Source: Hydractinia symbiolongicarpus (lineage: Eukaryota > Cnidaria > Hydrozoa > Anthoathecata > Hydractiniidae). From it: a DNA stretch of 64,000 nucleotides. Positions within the stretch are counted from its first letter, which is position 1. Each line of letters starts with the position of its first letter. Made by a program: the position numbers and the translations under genes. The notes under the pieces were generated by a model that was given only the letters and a program-made list of their open reading frames with translations, searched no databases and was not told the DNA's origin. The stretch is taken from assembly GCF_029227915.1 (NCBI RefSeq), contig NC_079877.1, positions 9,796,001-9,860,000 on the forward strand, read 5' to 3'. Shown one piece after another: positions 50,542 to 63,201 of the stretch.

Positions 50542-51500
50542 GATGTTAAATGTAAAGTCAGATATGGATGAACTGATTCTGTTTTTATTTTCGCCGGATC
50601 AAAAGGACGATGTAGGCAGTTGTCTCAGCCTATGAAGTTTATAACTGTGAAAAATTACATAAGTCCCAACCTACCCTCTCGCAAGAACTCTAACAAATAC
50701 TTAGCTGGTTGTGAAGCAATGTTTGTATTAACCGGGTAAGAAATTTGCCGGAATCGGAAATTTTGATTTATGCCCCAGCCAGGCCAAAGCCATCCAAGTA
50801 TGGTCTAATAGACAAAATCCTAATTGTCATACATGCCCCACATAAAGCAATTACGTCCAAGGTCAGTCACAATGGCCAGACAATTATTTTTCTTCGTTTG
50901 ACTTTGTATAAAGCCCGACTTATATGTGGAAAAACAATCAACATTTCACATTTTATATACTTCAAATTTTGGCGGAATCGAACCGACGGTATTGTGTGAA
51001 ATGGGCGAAATGTTTAGAAAACCTCACAAATTCTGCAACATATTTTTATTAACAATCCTATTATATAATTATTTTTACTTTATATTAATAATACCTGCCA
51101 ACGTTCAAATGACACGTAGCTCCCAGAGAAAATCATGCCTTAAACCCTCTTCTCTTTGAGATAAAGGTTTTACTAGCTAGTAGCTATAATATCATTCAAA
51201 GCCCTGGAACTTTAGAAAAAGGTCGGCAACCAAGCTGTGCTTTACTTAACTTGGGGCATCTGGTTGAAGTGGCAAATTCTTAATGAATTCTGTTTTAATA
51301 TGCTTATTTTAGTTAAATTTGACAGAAAAGCTTTAACACACTATATATTTATCATATCAGCTGAAATGAGAGGTTATTTACTTGCCCACCTCCCATAAGG
51401 GATGCTAACAACAGACCATAAAACTGTTCTTCACAGAGTATGAACGCTGCCCAGATTAAGAACGCTGCCTGGATTTTGTACATGTCAGCTTGCCCTGTTA
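50542..51500. other. Region upstream of TCTP
   Basis: This holds the TCTP 5' UTR and presumably its promoter. On the minus strand a pyrimidine stretch CCTTTT begins near 50606. TCTP messages in animals start with a 5' TOP tract, so this is a possible start site, but it is weak. No gene is seen in the rest. Confidence 0.3.
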
Positions 51501-51784
51501 GATAGATAGATAGATGTGCATATTTTATATGGCTAGCCTCACAAATATCGAGGAAGGATATACCCTGTCTATTATTATCAGGAGGGGCCATGGCTTAGTT
51601 GGAAAGTCCTAGAGTATTTAATGCTCATTTTGAACTACGCAGACCCAATTAGGATCCGCGCTCTACTAGAAAACTCCTGGCAACAAGGGTCCATACAGTG
51701 TGCCATCTCCCCAATTACTTTCACATTGCTTTGGTTAACCCTGGGCTATGGTAAGATTCACTCGCCCATGTTGAATCGCCAGTG
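51501..51784 (-). mobile_element. SINE copy with short TATC tail
   Basis: This closely matches the body of 12774-13112 (GATATACCCTGTCTATTAT, GGAGGGGCCATGGC, TCCTAGAGTATTTAATGCTC, GGGCTATGGTAA.ATTCACTC and CCCATGTTGAAT in order). It carries only about four GATA units as a tail and lacks the tRNA-like head. Divergence from the other copy is low to moderate. Confidence 0.75.
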
Positions 51785-51947
51785 ACATATCCAGAGTTTT
51801 TGTCAGACTACTGTTTTCTTATACTCAACTTTTGCTTAGGTTAGTATCTACGATGCCATAGTTTATAAGCATGACAGAAAATACATAATTGGAGCACCAT
51901 AATCAGGGCAGACCAGTTTATGTATGACAGTCTAGTATCATTTCTTA

Positions 51948-53309
51948 CAGTACTGGAATCAGGACACCTAACGATCGATCCTATCGTGACCATTGCAATA
52001 GAAAAAATGTTAAAGAAGAGCTTTGCGATAGTCGCAATGTATAAAAAAAAAACAATGCTATCGCGATCATCACTATTAATTGTGATTGTCCCGATGGATC
52101 ATGAATAACATTAAAAATATTGAACAATAGATGTGTATAGCTAATCTTGTGTCTTTGTTTTTGTTTGGTTTTTTACATTTAAAAATTCTTTTGCATCTTG
52201 TATTTTTATTAGAAATTGGATTTTAAAAATAAGGTGACTCCAACTTAATTACTTGTTCTACGCGCGAAGTAGATAGTATTTTATGGTCTGTCTGTCGGCG
52301 AAATAAAAATAATTTTATCAAGAATGTATAAATGGTCGGAACAACAACATAAAATAAAATAAGGAGGAGGGTGTTACGACAAGCATATTTTTCTATGTAT
52401 GTTTTGTTTTTATTAGCGAATGTTAAATTAGCGAATGTCCGATTTCATAAAAGTTCATGGAAAAATAAGAATGTATGGTCAGAACAACAACAAAAAAATA
52501 ATAATAAAAAAAATAACAACGGAGGAGCGTGTTACAAAAACCGTTTTCTATGTATTTTCGCAAACGCATGCAGTTTATATTTTTTAGTTGCAAAGAAAAA
52601 ATAATAATAAATTGTCTCACTAAAAAATGTAACTAGTACTCAAGGTGAAAAGATAAAAACACTTGCATGTTAAAAAACTTGTTTTCAAAAGTTATGCAGC
52701 AAGTTTTTTTGTGTTGTTTTGAAAGCTGTACAGCAAGAATTATTCTTGTGCTGTTTCGAAAGTTATACAGAATGTATATACCTGAGTTGTTTTGAAAGAT
52801 ATACGGCAGATTATACCTAGCCTGTTTCGAAATTTATACAGCAAGTTATTATTTTCCCATTTGAAAACACAAAATTTATTTTAATAAAAAAGTTAAGTGT
52901 TCTTTTAATGTTTTTTGTGTAGTCTTATAAGAAAATTAATATTTAAGTGCAAAAAAGTTTCATGGACTATAGTTTAGTTGACAATATTTAAAGTCTTTCG
53001 CAACATTCAAATTATTTATTTATTTCATAACGAAGGAGGGTGTTACAACATGCGTATTTTACTTAGTTTTAATTATTTTTCTAATACCATTGAAAAAGAT
53101 TTAATGATATTAATTATTTTTCCTAAATGATATCGACTAAGAAATTTGAGATTTTAGCAATCAGCGTAATTTTAAACATATATTAATCATAACAGGAGGG
53201 TGTCATAATCTTTTTTTTTTCAAGAGATGGGATAAGAAATTGTTTGTGAATCGTGCGCTACGCGCATGACTTGCGATCCACATTGGTAGGTGTCCTGATT
53301 CCAGTACTG
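51948..53309. mobile_element. TIR element (CAGTACTGGAATC family), TA target
   Basis: CAGTACTGGAATCAGGACAC (and three further bases) at the left end is the exact inverse complement of the right end. TA flanks both sides (51946-51947, 53310-53311). The 1362-bp interior has no transposase. It contains about four tandem units around GTTTTGAAAG.TATACAGCAAG (52680-52855) and three to four dispersed GGAGGGTGTTACAACA units (52367, 52523, 53035, 53192). Its CAGTAC terminus and TA target resemble the element at 20455-21652. Confidence 0.85.
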
Positions 53310-54163
53310 TAATAGTAATTTATCCAAAATATTGTGACAAGTGTGTTATAACAGAAAAAATATCAATATATAGTCTGAAAATAACCTTTCGTAATTATGT
53401 AAAAAAAAAAATTATGATTTTTAAAAAGGTTACTGTTACCTTAAGTTACTTTTTACATTGCCATGGTCAGGATGCTTTGCAATGATTTTCATGTTGGATT
53501 GCAATGTTAACGATACATTTTCACAATCTATCATGGTGTGTTTGAAATGGAAATATTTTGTTCGTTTCTTTTAGTCATAATGTTGGTATAATTATTTAGA
53601 TCATTAAAATGTTTACTTTTTTAATTTGAGCAACTTTGGAGTACAAATTCATTTTTAAAACCATGATTCATTTTTCTTAGCCAAAATTATTATTTTTTCA
53701 TCTTGTAGACAAGTGTGAACCCAAGCATGAGAACCGAGTGTCTAAACTTTTGACTTTTTCAATCTTAATTTCCTTGTTTTCAATAACCGGAATATATATT
53801 TATTTGTAAAAAGAGCTTCCAACATGTGTTTTGAGTATTTTTAATCGATCCACAGTGACGTTTTCGCTCTGTATGTTCTTGTTTTAATGTTTTTAAACTT
53901 CATTGATGTATAGATATTATATAGGTGAATTAATTAATATAAAAATGATACTGAGATGATGAATTAAATATTGTGTATTGGTATCTGCTTTTAGGTGGAA
54001 ACTCTATATGTATATTAAAAACATGATTTACAGACCTTTGTTTAAATGGAGACTGCAGGTACACTTTGGTTTCACTGTTGATAAGTTTTATCAAACCAAC
54101 TGTATCATTGAACTGGTTTCTGTACTTTTAAAGTTATATTAAATGTTTTTTCTTTTTATGCAG
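53310..54163. other. Region upstream of first recognised DZIP1 exon
   Basis: AT-rich, without a recognised exon. The true DZIP1 start exon may lie here or further left, since 54164 follows a splice acceptor-like CTTTTTATGCAG. Confidence 0.35.
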
Positions 54164-57100
54164 TTGGAAGATTCATGTTTCAGAAAAGACATGAGAAAAT
54201 AGATTGGCGGAAACTAGGTGTGTGTTTTGCTATTGTGTTTCACATGTTTTTTTTTGTTTAATATCCCAAGTTTTATTAAAAAATTTTTTCACTGTCACGG
54301 TATCACCCATAGGACTACTTTTGCATTAAATATCTCGAAAACCAAAGCTCCCAAATATGAAGATATTGACACAGTTTATATTTACATTATAATAAACATT
54401 TTAAGTGCCACTTGTTATCAATCGTTATTTCTCCTTTAAGGTTACTGTAAGGGATTTTCTTTGCTTGTGCATAAGAATAAAACAGAATTTTTTAATGGTG
54501 AAATTTTTTTTCTTAAATTATATCTGGAAGTACGTTTATGAAAATATTATTAAAATAATATTTTCATAAAGTTCATGATCATTCTCAAAATAAAATCTGC
54601 AAGCAGCGCGCCTAAAGTTATCCTTACTATGGTGCTTTTAGCGAAGTCATGCAGCAAGTTGTTTGTTGTTGAAAATTTTTAAAGCTAGTTTTTTCTGTGT
54701 TCATTTTTTCGTGAAGTACTGCTTACCTTTTGACTTTCTTTTACATAACCTGGTAAGTTAGTTGGCATAGAAGAATTGGTTTTTCTCTGCCTTAAAAATC
54801 CTTCTATTTATTATTTTAATGCAAAAAGCTTATATTAACCTATAGAACATATTGAGATTTTTCCAAATATTCATACATTTAAGTATATTAAATTAACATA
54901 AAGAATATATCGTGATATAAAAAATCATACTTACTTTCCCTTGCAGTATCCTTAAAATCTTACATTTTGAATAAAGGTGAAGAAGAAATGGCTTTTAAAT
55001 TTTTATGTCAGCTATTTTGTTAAATAAATATTGGTAAGGTAATGATTTCTTATTGGGTACAATGTTTGGAAAATGATTATGGCAGCTTTTGTTGTTAAAT
55101 TATACAAGTGTCACGAAGAACATGCCTTTTCGCCTGTTTGATCTTGCATCACAGCTTAGACCATACTTTAAGGGGAAATGCAAGTTTAAAGGTTATTACA
55201 ACAAACTTAACACGTATTGGTATTAATGCATTTGCCTTGTAACTTTTTAATTGTGAAATGGATTTGTTTATTTTATTAGGACAGCATAATATAAGCAATG
55301 AGAAGGAGTGTCGTACTGTATCACTCCTCTATACATGTAAGATTTCTTTTACAGCATCTGTAGATGTGGATCGTATTGCACAAGAAGTTGACGTAGACGC
55401 AATACAAAACAATATTTTAAATGTTACATATTGTGCTATAGAACATGAACTGGTATGTTAATTTTATATGAGGTAGAGCTGAAGTGACAAAAAGAAACTT
55501 GTGAATACTTGGCTAGAGCCTAAAACATGATCACTGCTTTTCTCTCTTATTAGGGATACCATGGATTAGACATTAACTTTATAAAACTATTTCGGTTGGC
55601 TCAATTAACGATAGAATATCTGTTGCACTGTCAAGAATATTTGCAACAATGTTTGGAAGAGAGAGACAATAAAGTTTTAGAAACCAATAATGAATTTCAA
55701 CAACTTTCCACTGTAAGTATTTTTAGAGTTAGACTCATATAAGGACTTTTAGTAGCTAGATGAATACCAAAGTATGTCTATTGATATGGAAAACCAACAT
55801 AGAAAATTGTTAGCTATTCTTTTGTGATTTTTTAATCTATTATCTAGATAGTTTTTAATGTCTGTAACAGCGCTTAGAATAACGAACATTGGTCATTGGA
55901 CTTCTGAAATTAAAAATTTAACCGTCTTGACACAAAAATAAACGATTAAATTATCCATTATGTGTACATTTTCACACATGGAATTTTATATTAATACATT
56001 TTTGTTCTATAAGTAGTTACAAAGTTTAATTAAAGACTTTATTACACAGCTTTTTTTAATGGTCATAGTCACCGCTAGGGAAAAATATTTATTTTAAGCA
56101 CTGCTGTAAGCTTGCTTGTTTTTTTCTTTGGCTCTGTTTAAATCATTGGTTTGTAAAAAAACTTGTTAGGTTCTGTTGAAATAGGGTGGAAACTCAATTT
56201 TGTTAAAGCTTTTAAAATTAGATTTGCAATCTGTCTGTCAATAAACTTTCCAGTTACTGATTATACTCTGCAATTGCTTTACGTTTTGTTTTTTTTGTTC
56301 TTCTATAATGTAAGTTAAAATTAAAAATCACATTTTTTTTTTACAGGAGAAGGAGAAAGTTGTTGGAGAGCTTAAAAAGCGCAATGAAGCATACAAGACA
56401 CTAAAAAAGGAACTACAAAAATATAAAAAGCTAATTGGTGACTATCAACTCATGGTGAGAGCAGGTGCAAGTGGCCTGTATAAGGTGATCAATTCTACAT
56501 GATTACTGTTAGCTATGCAGTGATGAGATGAAGTAATGAATAGAAGAATAGTTTAAAACTTATGTTTAGAGATATATTAGGTTTCTATAGTAGCAACAGT
56601 AACTGTTGCTAAATTAACCCTTAAAGCATGGTTCCCGAAATACAGTTGGGCACAGTTGGGCAAAAACATCCCATCGTTTGAGCATCATAACTTCGGAGGA
56701 CCTAGTTTTTATGAAAAGTTCTTCTCTTCTTCTAGAAAGATGATGAATTGGGCTACTTAACAGTACCAAACATAAATCGTCTATATCTGGTCCTAAGCCG
56801 GCAACTGCGGCTCAAATCTTGTGAAGCTGATAAGTTGTTGACCAAAAAAAAGGCTCTTTTTTAAAAAAAAAAACTCCCTGCAAGGGTTAAATGTGTACAA
56901 TCATTTATTTTTCATTGTTTTCTTGTGTAATTTAAACAAAAAATGTTAATGTCAGTAGTAAAATATTTTTACAGTAATGATTGGCTCATGTTGGACGATG
57001 GCACTACTGATTTTGATAATATGTTCAAGGGCATAAACATACACAAAGTATTGGTATACTTTCATCTTTTTATATGCGATTTATCTGTAGCCCTAAAATT

Positions 57101-60100
57101 TAAAGTGGATTTTAGCCTATAGAGAGGAATTTTAATAAATCCCTGCCCTGTAAGTCTAAGCATTATCCCTCCAACTAAAAAAATCATGTAGCTACACAAA
57201 ATAGAAAACAGATGTTTTAAGTTGCCTCAAGAGAAAATATAAATTTGTCAGATATTGTAAGTTTCCTATTACAAATAAGTTTTTTTTTGCTTGCAGTGCA
57301 CATGTTGCAGCAAAAGTTTCGTATCAGAGTTTTACCTGAGAAGTCACATAGAGCGAAGACATCCGGAAGAAGCAAGACGTCTTCAGCCATTACAAGTGCA
57401 TTATCAATCCACTGTAAATCAAAGTTTTAAAGATGTTGAACTTCAAAATGAATTAAACGAGATTCGAAGTAGGCTTAAAATTACAGAAGATGAGTTGATA
57501 AAAGAAAGAGAAAACATGAGTGTTCTTAGAATAAAGGTTTATAGTTTTGTTGTTATTATGCTTTTTGTCGGTAAATGTTACTTTGGCACTCCACCACTGT
57601 ATGGGCCCTTTTTTTTCTATATGCGCTGAGAAATCATTTTTAGTCATAAGAAACATTAACACAGGCTTTTATCACATTTTGCTACTAAGAAGTATTTTTA
57701 TCATTATAGTTTTACAGGAAAATAATAATCCATCTACAAACTAATCCACCCAAACTGTGTAAAGTAACAAATAATTGTAAAAAAGAATGATGTTGTTCTG
57801 TAAATTCTCACAATATGCACTTCATACTTAATACATTTATTTATACAAGTTTTTGCTAAAAATGAAAGATGGATAAAAAAAATCTTTTATATATGAAAGA
57901 ATGCCATACACTAACAAAAAGTATGCAAAACTATATATATTACCAAGGCACATCACAACGACAACTAACTTGTAGGATTTTTTTTTGTTTTTAACTTAGT
58001 CTAAGTAAAAGTAGTTAAGCTTATGAATTGAAAGTGATTTAATTTCTACTTGTGTACAGGAAAACGAAAGAAACCAAGAACTTCTCCATAAGTTCAAAAG
58101 TGAACATGACACATGGCAGCTCAATGAGCAAAAGCGAATGAAGGTAAGAATTTGTTTTTCTCTGACCATTCTAATTCTGCAAATTTATTCAAGAAAACTC
58201 TTTTTCAGTCTTTTTTCAAGCACAAGTTACTTACAGTTTTAAGAATACTTTAACTCTTATTTAGAATGAAAATACTCTAGAAATATAGTTTTAGTCTTTT
58301 TTGTTCTTTGGTTTGGTTTTTAATTTTTTTTCTGGAGTTTAATTAGAAAAATGTCCATGTATTTAGAATGAATTGGATGCTTATAAAGAAATGATGATGA
58401 GTGAACTGAGACAGAGTCAATTAGAGAAAGATTTTTTAAAAAAGGTTTTAATTTTCTTCTGTGATTAAAATCATGACATAGATGGTTGTGTTATATTGTT
58501 TTCTTTCAGCCTGTTCTTTTGTTGATAGTAAAAAAATGTATAAAAACATGAGAATAAAGAGTGTAGGGTGAGGGGTGGTATTCTATGTTTATACTAATAT
58601 TAGTATTAACTGAAATACTAGTGTTATTATATAATACTAGTCGTTAGCCCATGGAAAAATCCACGGGTTCGCCCATCCTATTTATACCCCATTGCGTGTG
58701 TCTCGCTACCTGCGCAGCTAAGCTACCATTTTGCGTGACAGACGGACGGATGGACGGACAGACGTATACGGGTATTATAATATAGATTAGTGTTAACCAG
58801 ATATTAATGATATTAGTTCATCGTTAATCTTTTAAATAATAAGATTCATACAGCATTGACTTGATTACGCTTAAGTCTTTAACACAGCACTAAACCACTG
58901 TACAAACATGGCAGAAAACATTCCCATGTCAGGTTGCAAATACTTACAACTTAATACAATTAAATTCTTAAAAGAGTGTGGTAACGTTTTCTAATGATAT
59001 AATATAAACAATTTTTAGAACTTGACAGAGCTTCAGCAAAGCACTGGTACGTACACCATAGTATTAAAAAACATTCAATCATTTTCTAGTATTACCGTTG
59101 TTATGTCAATACTTCTTCTTTAGGTAAACAAATGTCAAACTTGGGAGACTTAATGGTATGTGTTTTTGTTAAAAAGTATAATATGCTGTAATACTAATTG
59201 TTTTGAATGAACATGTGAGCTGTTAAATCGTATGAAATATTTAGCATTTTTAAAAGCTTTACATGGTGTAGAGTAAGAAGCTACTAGCTCATAAAAAGTA
59301 GCTTTAATTCAACTAGAATTGACTTTTTTGCCTACTTTTCGGGTAATTTTATGTTGCAAAACATGGAAAATAAAACACAAATGATATAAAATAAGAAATT
59401 AAGAGCATTTAATGTGTCTTTTGGTCCTAAAATCTTTGTACATTACAACGCTGGTAGTGGATCAGTATAATTTCATAATACAAAAACGAATAAAAAAAAT
59501 GGTGCGTTACAATTCTTATAGTGGATCATTGGGATGTATTAGTTATTTAATTTCTGTAGGATGCAGATACTGATCATCGATATATAAATCTTAACAAGAA
59601 GGTGAATAAATATTAATTACTCTTGATTTACGTACTGAGTTTATGTTACTCCAAGATGTTGATACCACAACAGCTGAGAATGTTGTCAATTTTTGCTTGT
59701 CTTCACAATAGATCGAGCAAATGGGAAATGATTTCCAACAAAAAATAAACGAAATTAATGCAAAGCATGCTAAAGATAAGATCATACAAAGTAAACTTCA
59801 TGAAAAAGAATTAGCAAAGGTTAGTTTTCGTTTTATTATGGTGTGTTTTCAAACTTTCTTTTAATATTATTGTTATGTCTCTTCCTCCCTTATTTTTTTC
59901 CACAGTATCTTAAACAACCTGAGTTAACTAAGCCAACTGCTAATCCATAAAATTTTTATTCTATAATTATTACTTTTATCATATTTAGGAAAAGAGTCGT
60001 TCTTCTAGAGCCGAAAAGGATCGAATTAAAGACCAACAAATATACGAAGAACAGATCCAGAATCTCCAACAGGTATGTTCAATCTTCAATCTTGATTCTT

Positions 60101-63100
60101 TTTTTTTTTTTTTATCTCTTCGTTTCATTTCAAGTGTCTCCAAGATATCATGGATCTACAAACCTTTCTTGTTCCCATTAACCCTTTACAACTTTGCTTG
60201 TATTGCCAGCATTTTTTAACAGTAGAGCTTAAAGCAGGTTATTATCAGAATTTGCATTATTAATTTTTCTGTCTGAACTACATATGAAAGTTTAGTATAA
60301 CTGTTACAGTACTGAATAATTTTTTAATAATTTTTACTGAATGTTTTTTTAGAAATTAGCAAAGCATGATAAGCTTTTAGAATCTAAGGTGAAGTTTTAT
60401 TTGAAAAAGTTTTTTATTCTCAGTTACGTTTTTGTTGTTGTTGTTGTTGTACGTAGTTTTTTTTCGGTAATAATCATGTTGCTAATATTTCTTTACTTTC
60501 AGATTGGTTTGGATAATGTTGATAGTAAACGTCAAAGTATCACTGCTTTAACACCACCTTTACCTCCTCCAAGAGAATCAAGTATGTGTCTTTTTCTCTC
60601 TTTTTTGCCTCTTCCCTACTACTATTCAGCTTAATTGTTTAACCTGAGAAAGCAAACTTGGGGGCTTTAACTGCTGAGCTCAACATCCGTGCAAGTGTAT
60701 GTGCACAGGCGTATTATTTTTCTGTTTTGGCCTAAATAGCGAACTGATCACTTCCATGCTAAAATATAAATGATTACCTGTTTAGAAGCGCTAAATGTAA
60801 CATTTCAAACAAATCATCCTTATTGACAAAAAGTCTTGTATCTTCTTCTATTCTTCCATTTATGTTTTTTAGCTACAGATTAACAAAAACATCCCTAGTT
60901 ATCCTTTTTCTACATTTCTCCGTGTATGTACACATAATATATTTGCTGGCACTGCCATTTTGGACATGATAATAAAATACAATACTGCCGAATTGTTTTA
61001 GATTGTGATTTGTGATAATTTATTTAGCATCCAGTCCAGCTCCTGTTGTAGGAGATTTACCTGAGAAAGGTTTGTTATTTTTTTCTCAGTGTAGTTTTAT
61101 TTTGTCTGTGTTTTTACATTGATTTGAATTCTTCAGAAATCAGTTTTAATACCTCACATTTAAATTCTTATAATCAAATCAATAAAATTCATATGACTTG
61201 TGACCTTAGCCCTAAAGAGCAAGAGGATCCAAAAGAAGTAAAGCATAATGTTTTTTTAGAGAGCATTTGTTTATGGGTTTCTAATAACCAGTCTTTCCAA
61301 AAAAGTCATCGTGTATTCCGGACACCTGCATCTACCAAAGGGGATTGGAAGGACTCTTTTTCATTTCACGCCTTGTTGGAACCGGTTGGGGAATTTCAAA
61401 AAGCGATTTACGTGTACTCATGTGGTGGTTCTCCATACTGGCGACAATATGTATCAGAATCTAATCAACCGCCTCATTCAAGCTACAAGCACGATTTGAC
61501 GTTTTATGTGACTTCCACAAAACTGCTTGGCACAATGAAACTACACGTTCTTGATGCTGGGAGTGGCAGTGTTGTACGATCGATGATATGCAAAGAAGAT
61601 GCAGCAGAAGAATGGAAAAACAAAGGCTTGACTTTTTATGCTATGAAAGCAGGACCTAATAAAACATCTATTACTAAATCAGGAACATTTAACTCAGATG
61701 TATTCGAAAGTGTTTCGGACGATGACGTATCTGTGTCTAGTTTTACGGGAACCGACGTGATCAAGCAAGACTTAGCAGAAGACCTTAAACGGTGGGAGCT
61801 TTTTCTGTGGTGTTTCATTTCTAGTTTGTTTTGAGCTTGCAAACAAGGCTGTTTTCTAAGGTTGTAAAGGATTTTAATACTTCCTTAACGAAATTGAAAT
61901 AACAGTAAATCCAAGACTAACAATAAAACGTGTATGTAATTTCAGCTTTAATCAAATTAATTGGAAACTTTTAGCTCCATGTAATTATTATCAACGGAAA
62001 GTCAGACAAAAATGTGTGTACTGTGTGTTCTCTGATAAGCAGTAACTAAGAGAGGGGTAAATAAATAGTCTGATAAACATAGTCTTGTCTTATCTAACCA
62101 TGGTAGTTTTTTTCTAACCTATCTTGTCTCTTACTTAACATTTCGTTTATCAACGACTTGTTGTGTTTCGAGAAAGAAAAAAAAAGTTACCAATTCCATT
62201 TGATTATCTTGTGACGTGACGAAAAAGTCTAGCTCGAGAAGAAAACTTGTTAATTCTATGCTTATTCTTTTTTTCTTACATTTTAGAAGTCGCGAAAATC
62301 TTGTTGATGCTGGCGAGGATAAGGAAGAAGTAAGAGGAAAAGAAGAATTATTTGATAATGAAGAAGAAGAGTTTGAAAAAGAAATTGTGAATGAAGAGAA
62401 TAAAATAAATGAAAATTTGTAGGTTTTAGTTATTTTTATTATTTTTTTCTATGTATGTAATTGTTTATCTTCTCCAAATGAATTTTCACTTTAATAATTT
62501 ACAAATTCCTTAGTATTCTTAAATGTTGAAAACACGCCAATTTTTCCATCTTTAACTTCTTTCATCACGCCAATTTACTCATCTGCAGTGCATGTGAAAT
62601 TTAAATCTCAATCAGTCAATTTTTTGTGTTGTCGTTTTAGCACTGGTACATCATCTGGGTCACTGCTGGTAAATGTTTATTATTATTATTATTATTTCTT
62701 TTATCTTTTAAACTCTTTATACGAAGGCAAAAAACATAACTTCTCTAAATTAACAGAGATTTAAACTTGATGTAATTTTGATTTGACGTTTTGACGCCCT
62801 CCTTAGATTAATAAAGATTATATTTGAATTTTTTATTGAAAGTAATTGTAATACTGAGTCAGAAAACAGAGGAATGCATGAGCAGGAAAATTTTGACCTT
62901 ATTTCTTGCGTTGAATTTCCTAGAAAGCAATTTATTGTGGCGGTTAGGCAATAACAAATAAAATATATATTTTGAATGAATAAAACTTATCGCACAACTG
63001 ACTTAAAATCAATCAGTAAGTTTTATGAAATTTGGCTTTGTCTAGATGTCAACATTACCTGAAAAAGGAGAGTTCTATCCATTCCCTTCCAATCAGTTAG

Positions 63101-63201
63101 CAGTAGCACACTACAACCATAGCAAGGATATGGTCATGGCGCAACGCAGAGAAATAGCAGACATACTAGAAGATCACTTAGAAAAGCGAGGGGTTGACCC
63201 G
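54164..63201 (+). CDS. dzip1: DZIP1/DZIP1L (iguana) homologue, 3' incomplete
   Basis: Nineteen GT-AG exons keep one frame: 54164-54217, 55355-55452, 55554-55712, 56347-56484, 57297-57536, 58060-58143, 58367-58444, 59019-59046, 59124-59155, 59560-59601, 59712-59819, 59989-60072, 60353-60388, 60503-60581, 61028-61069, 61137-61791, 62287-62418, 62641-62668, 63046-63201, about 757 codons. Exons 1-4 give the DZIP1 N-terminal domain (KIDWRKL, VDVDRIAQEVDV, LFRLAQLTIEYLLHCQEYL). Exon 5 has the single C2H2 finger CTCCSKSF...LRSHIERRH. Exons 5-13 are coiled coil, 14-15 proline-rich, 16 an unrecognised insert, 17 acidic. Exon 19 has IADILEDHLEKRGVDP, like the family's C-terminal helix. DZIP1 acts at the basal body in ciliogenesis and Gli regulation. 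The start is uncertain: an in-frame ATG lies in exon 1. The gene continues past the window. Confidence 0.92.
58632..58789. mobile_element. Small repeat element in DZIP1 intron 7
   Basis: About 160 bp starting ATTATATAATACTAGTCGTT and ending GTATACGGGTATTATAATAT, so the ends are imperfect inverted repeats. Inside are CCCATGGAAAAATCCACGGG (a hairpin) and a GACGGACGGATGGACGGACA run. Similar sequences are familiar to me from several invertebrate genomes as a high-copy repeat, but I cannot name the family. Confidence 0.55.
61137..61791 (+). other. dzip1: Exon 16 of DZIP1: unrecognised domain insertion
   Basis: This single 655-nt exon encodes 217 complete codons plus two split ones (about 218 residues) in the DZIP1 frame: it enters after one base from exon 15 and leaves two bases for exon 17. 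About residues 35-160 look globular rather than coiled coil. Aromatic-rich stretches are FLESICLWVSNNQSFQ, GDWKDSFSFHALL, IYVYSCGGSPYWRQYV, DLTFYVTSTKLLGTMKLHVL and NKGLTFYAMKAGP. The last 50 residues are acidic and Ser-rich (SVSDDDVSVSSFTG). I recognise no family. Vertebrate DZIP1 as I know it has disordered and coiled-coil sequence here. Reading past the donor reaches a stop at 61832-61834, so an alternative short isoform is possible. Confidence 0.7.
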
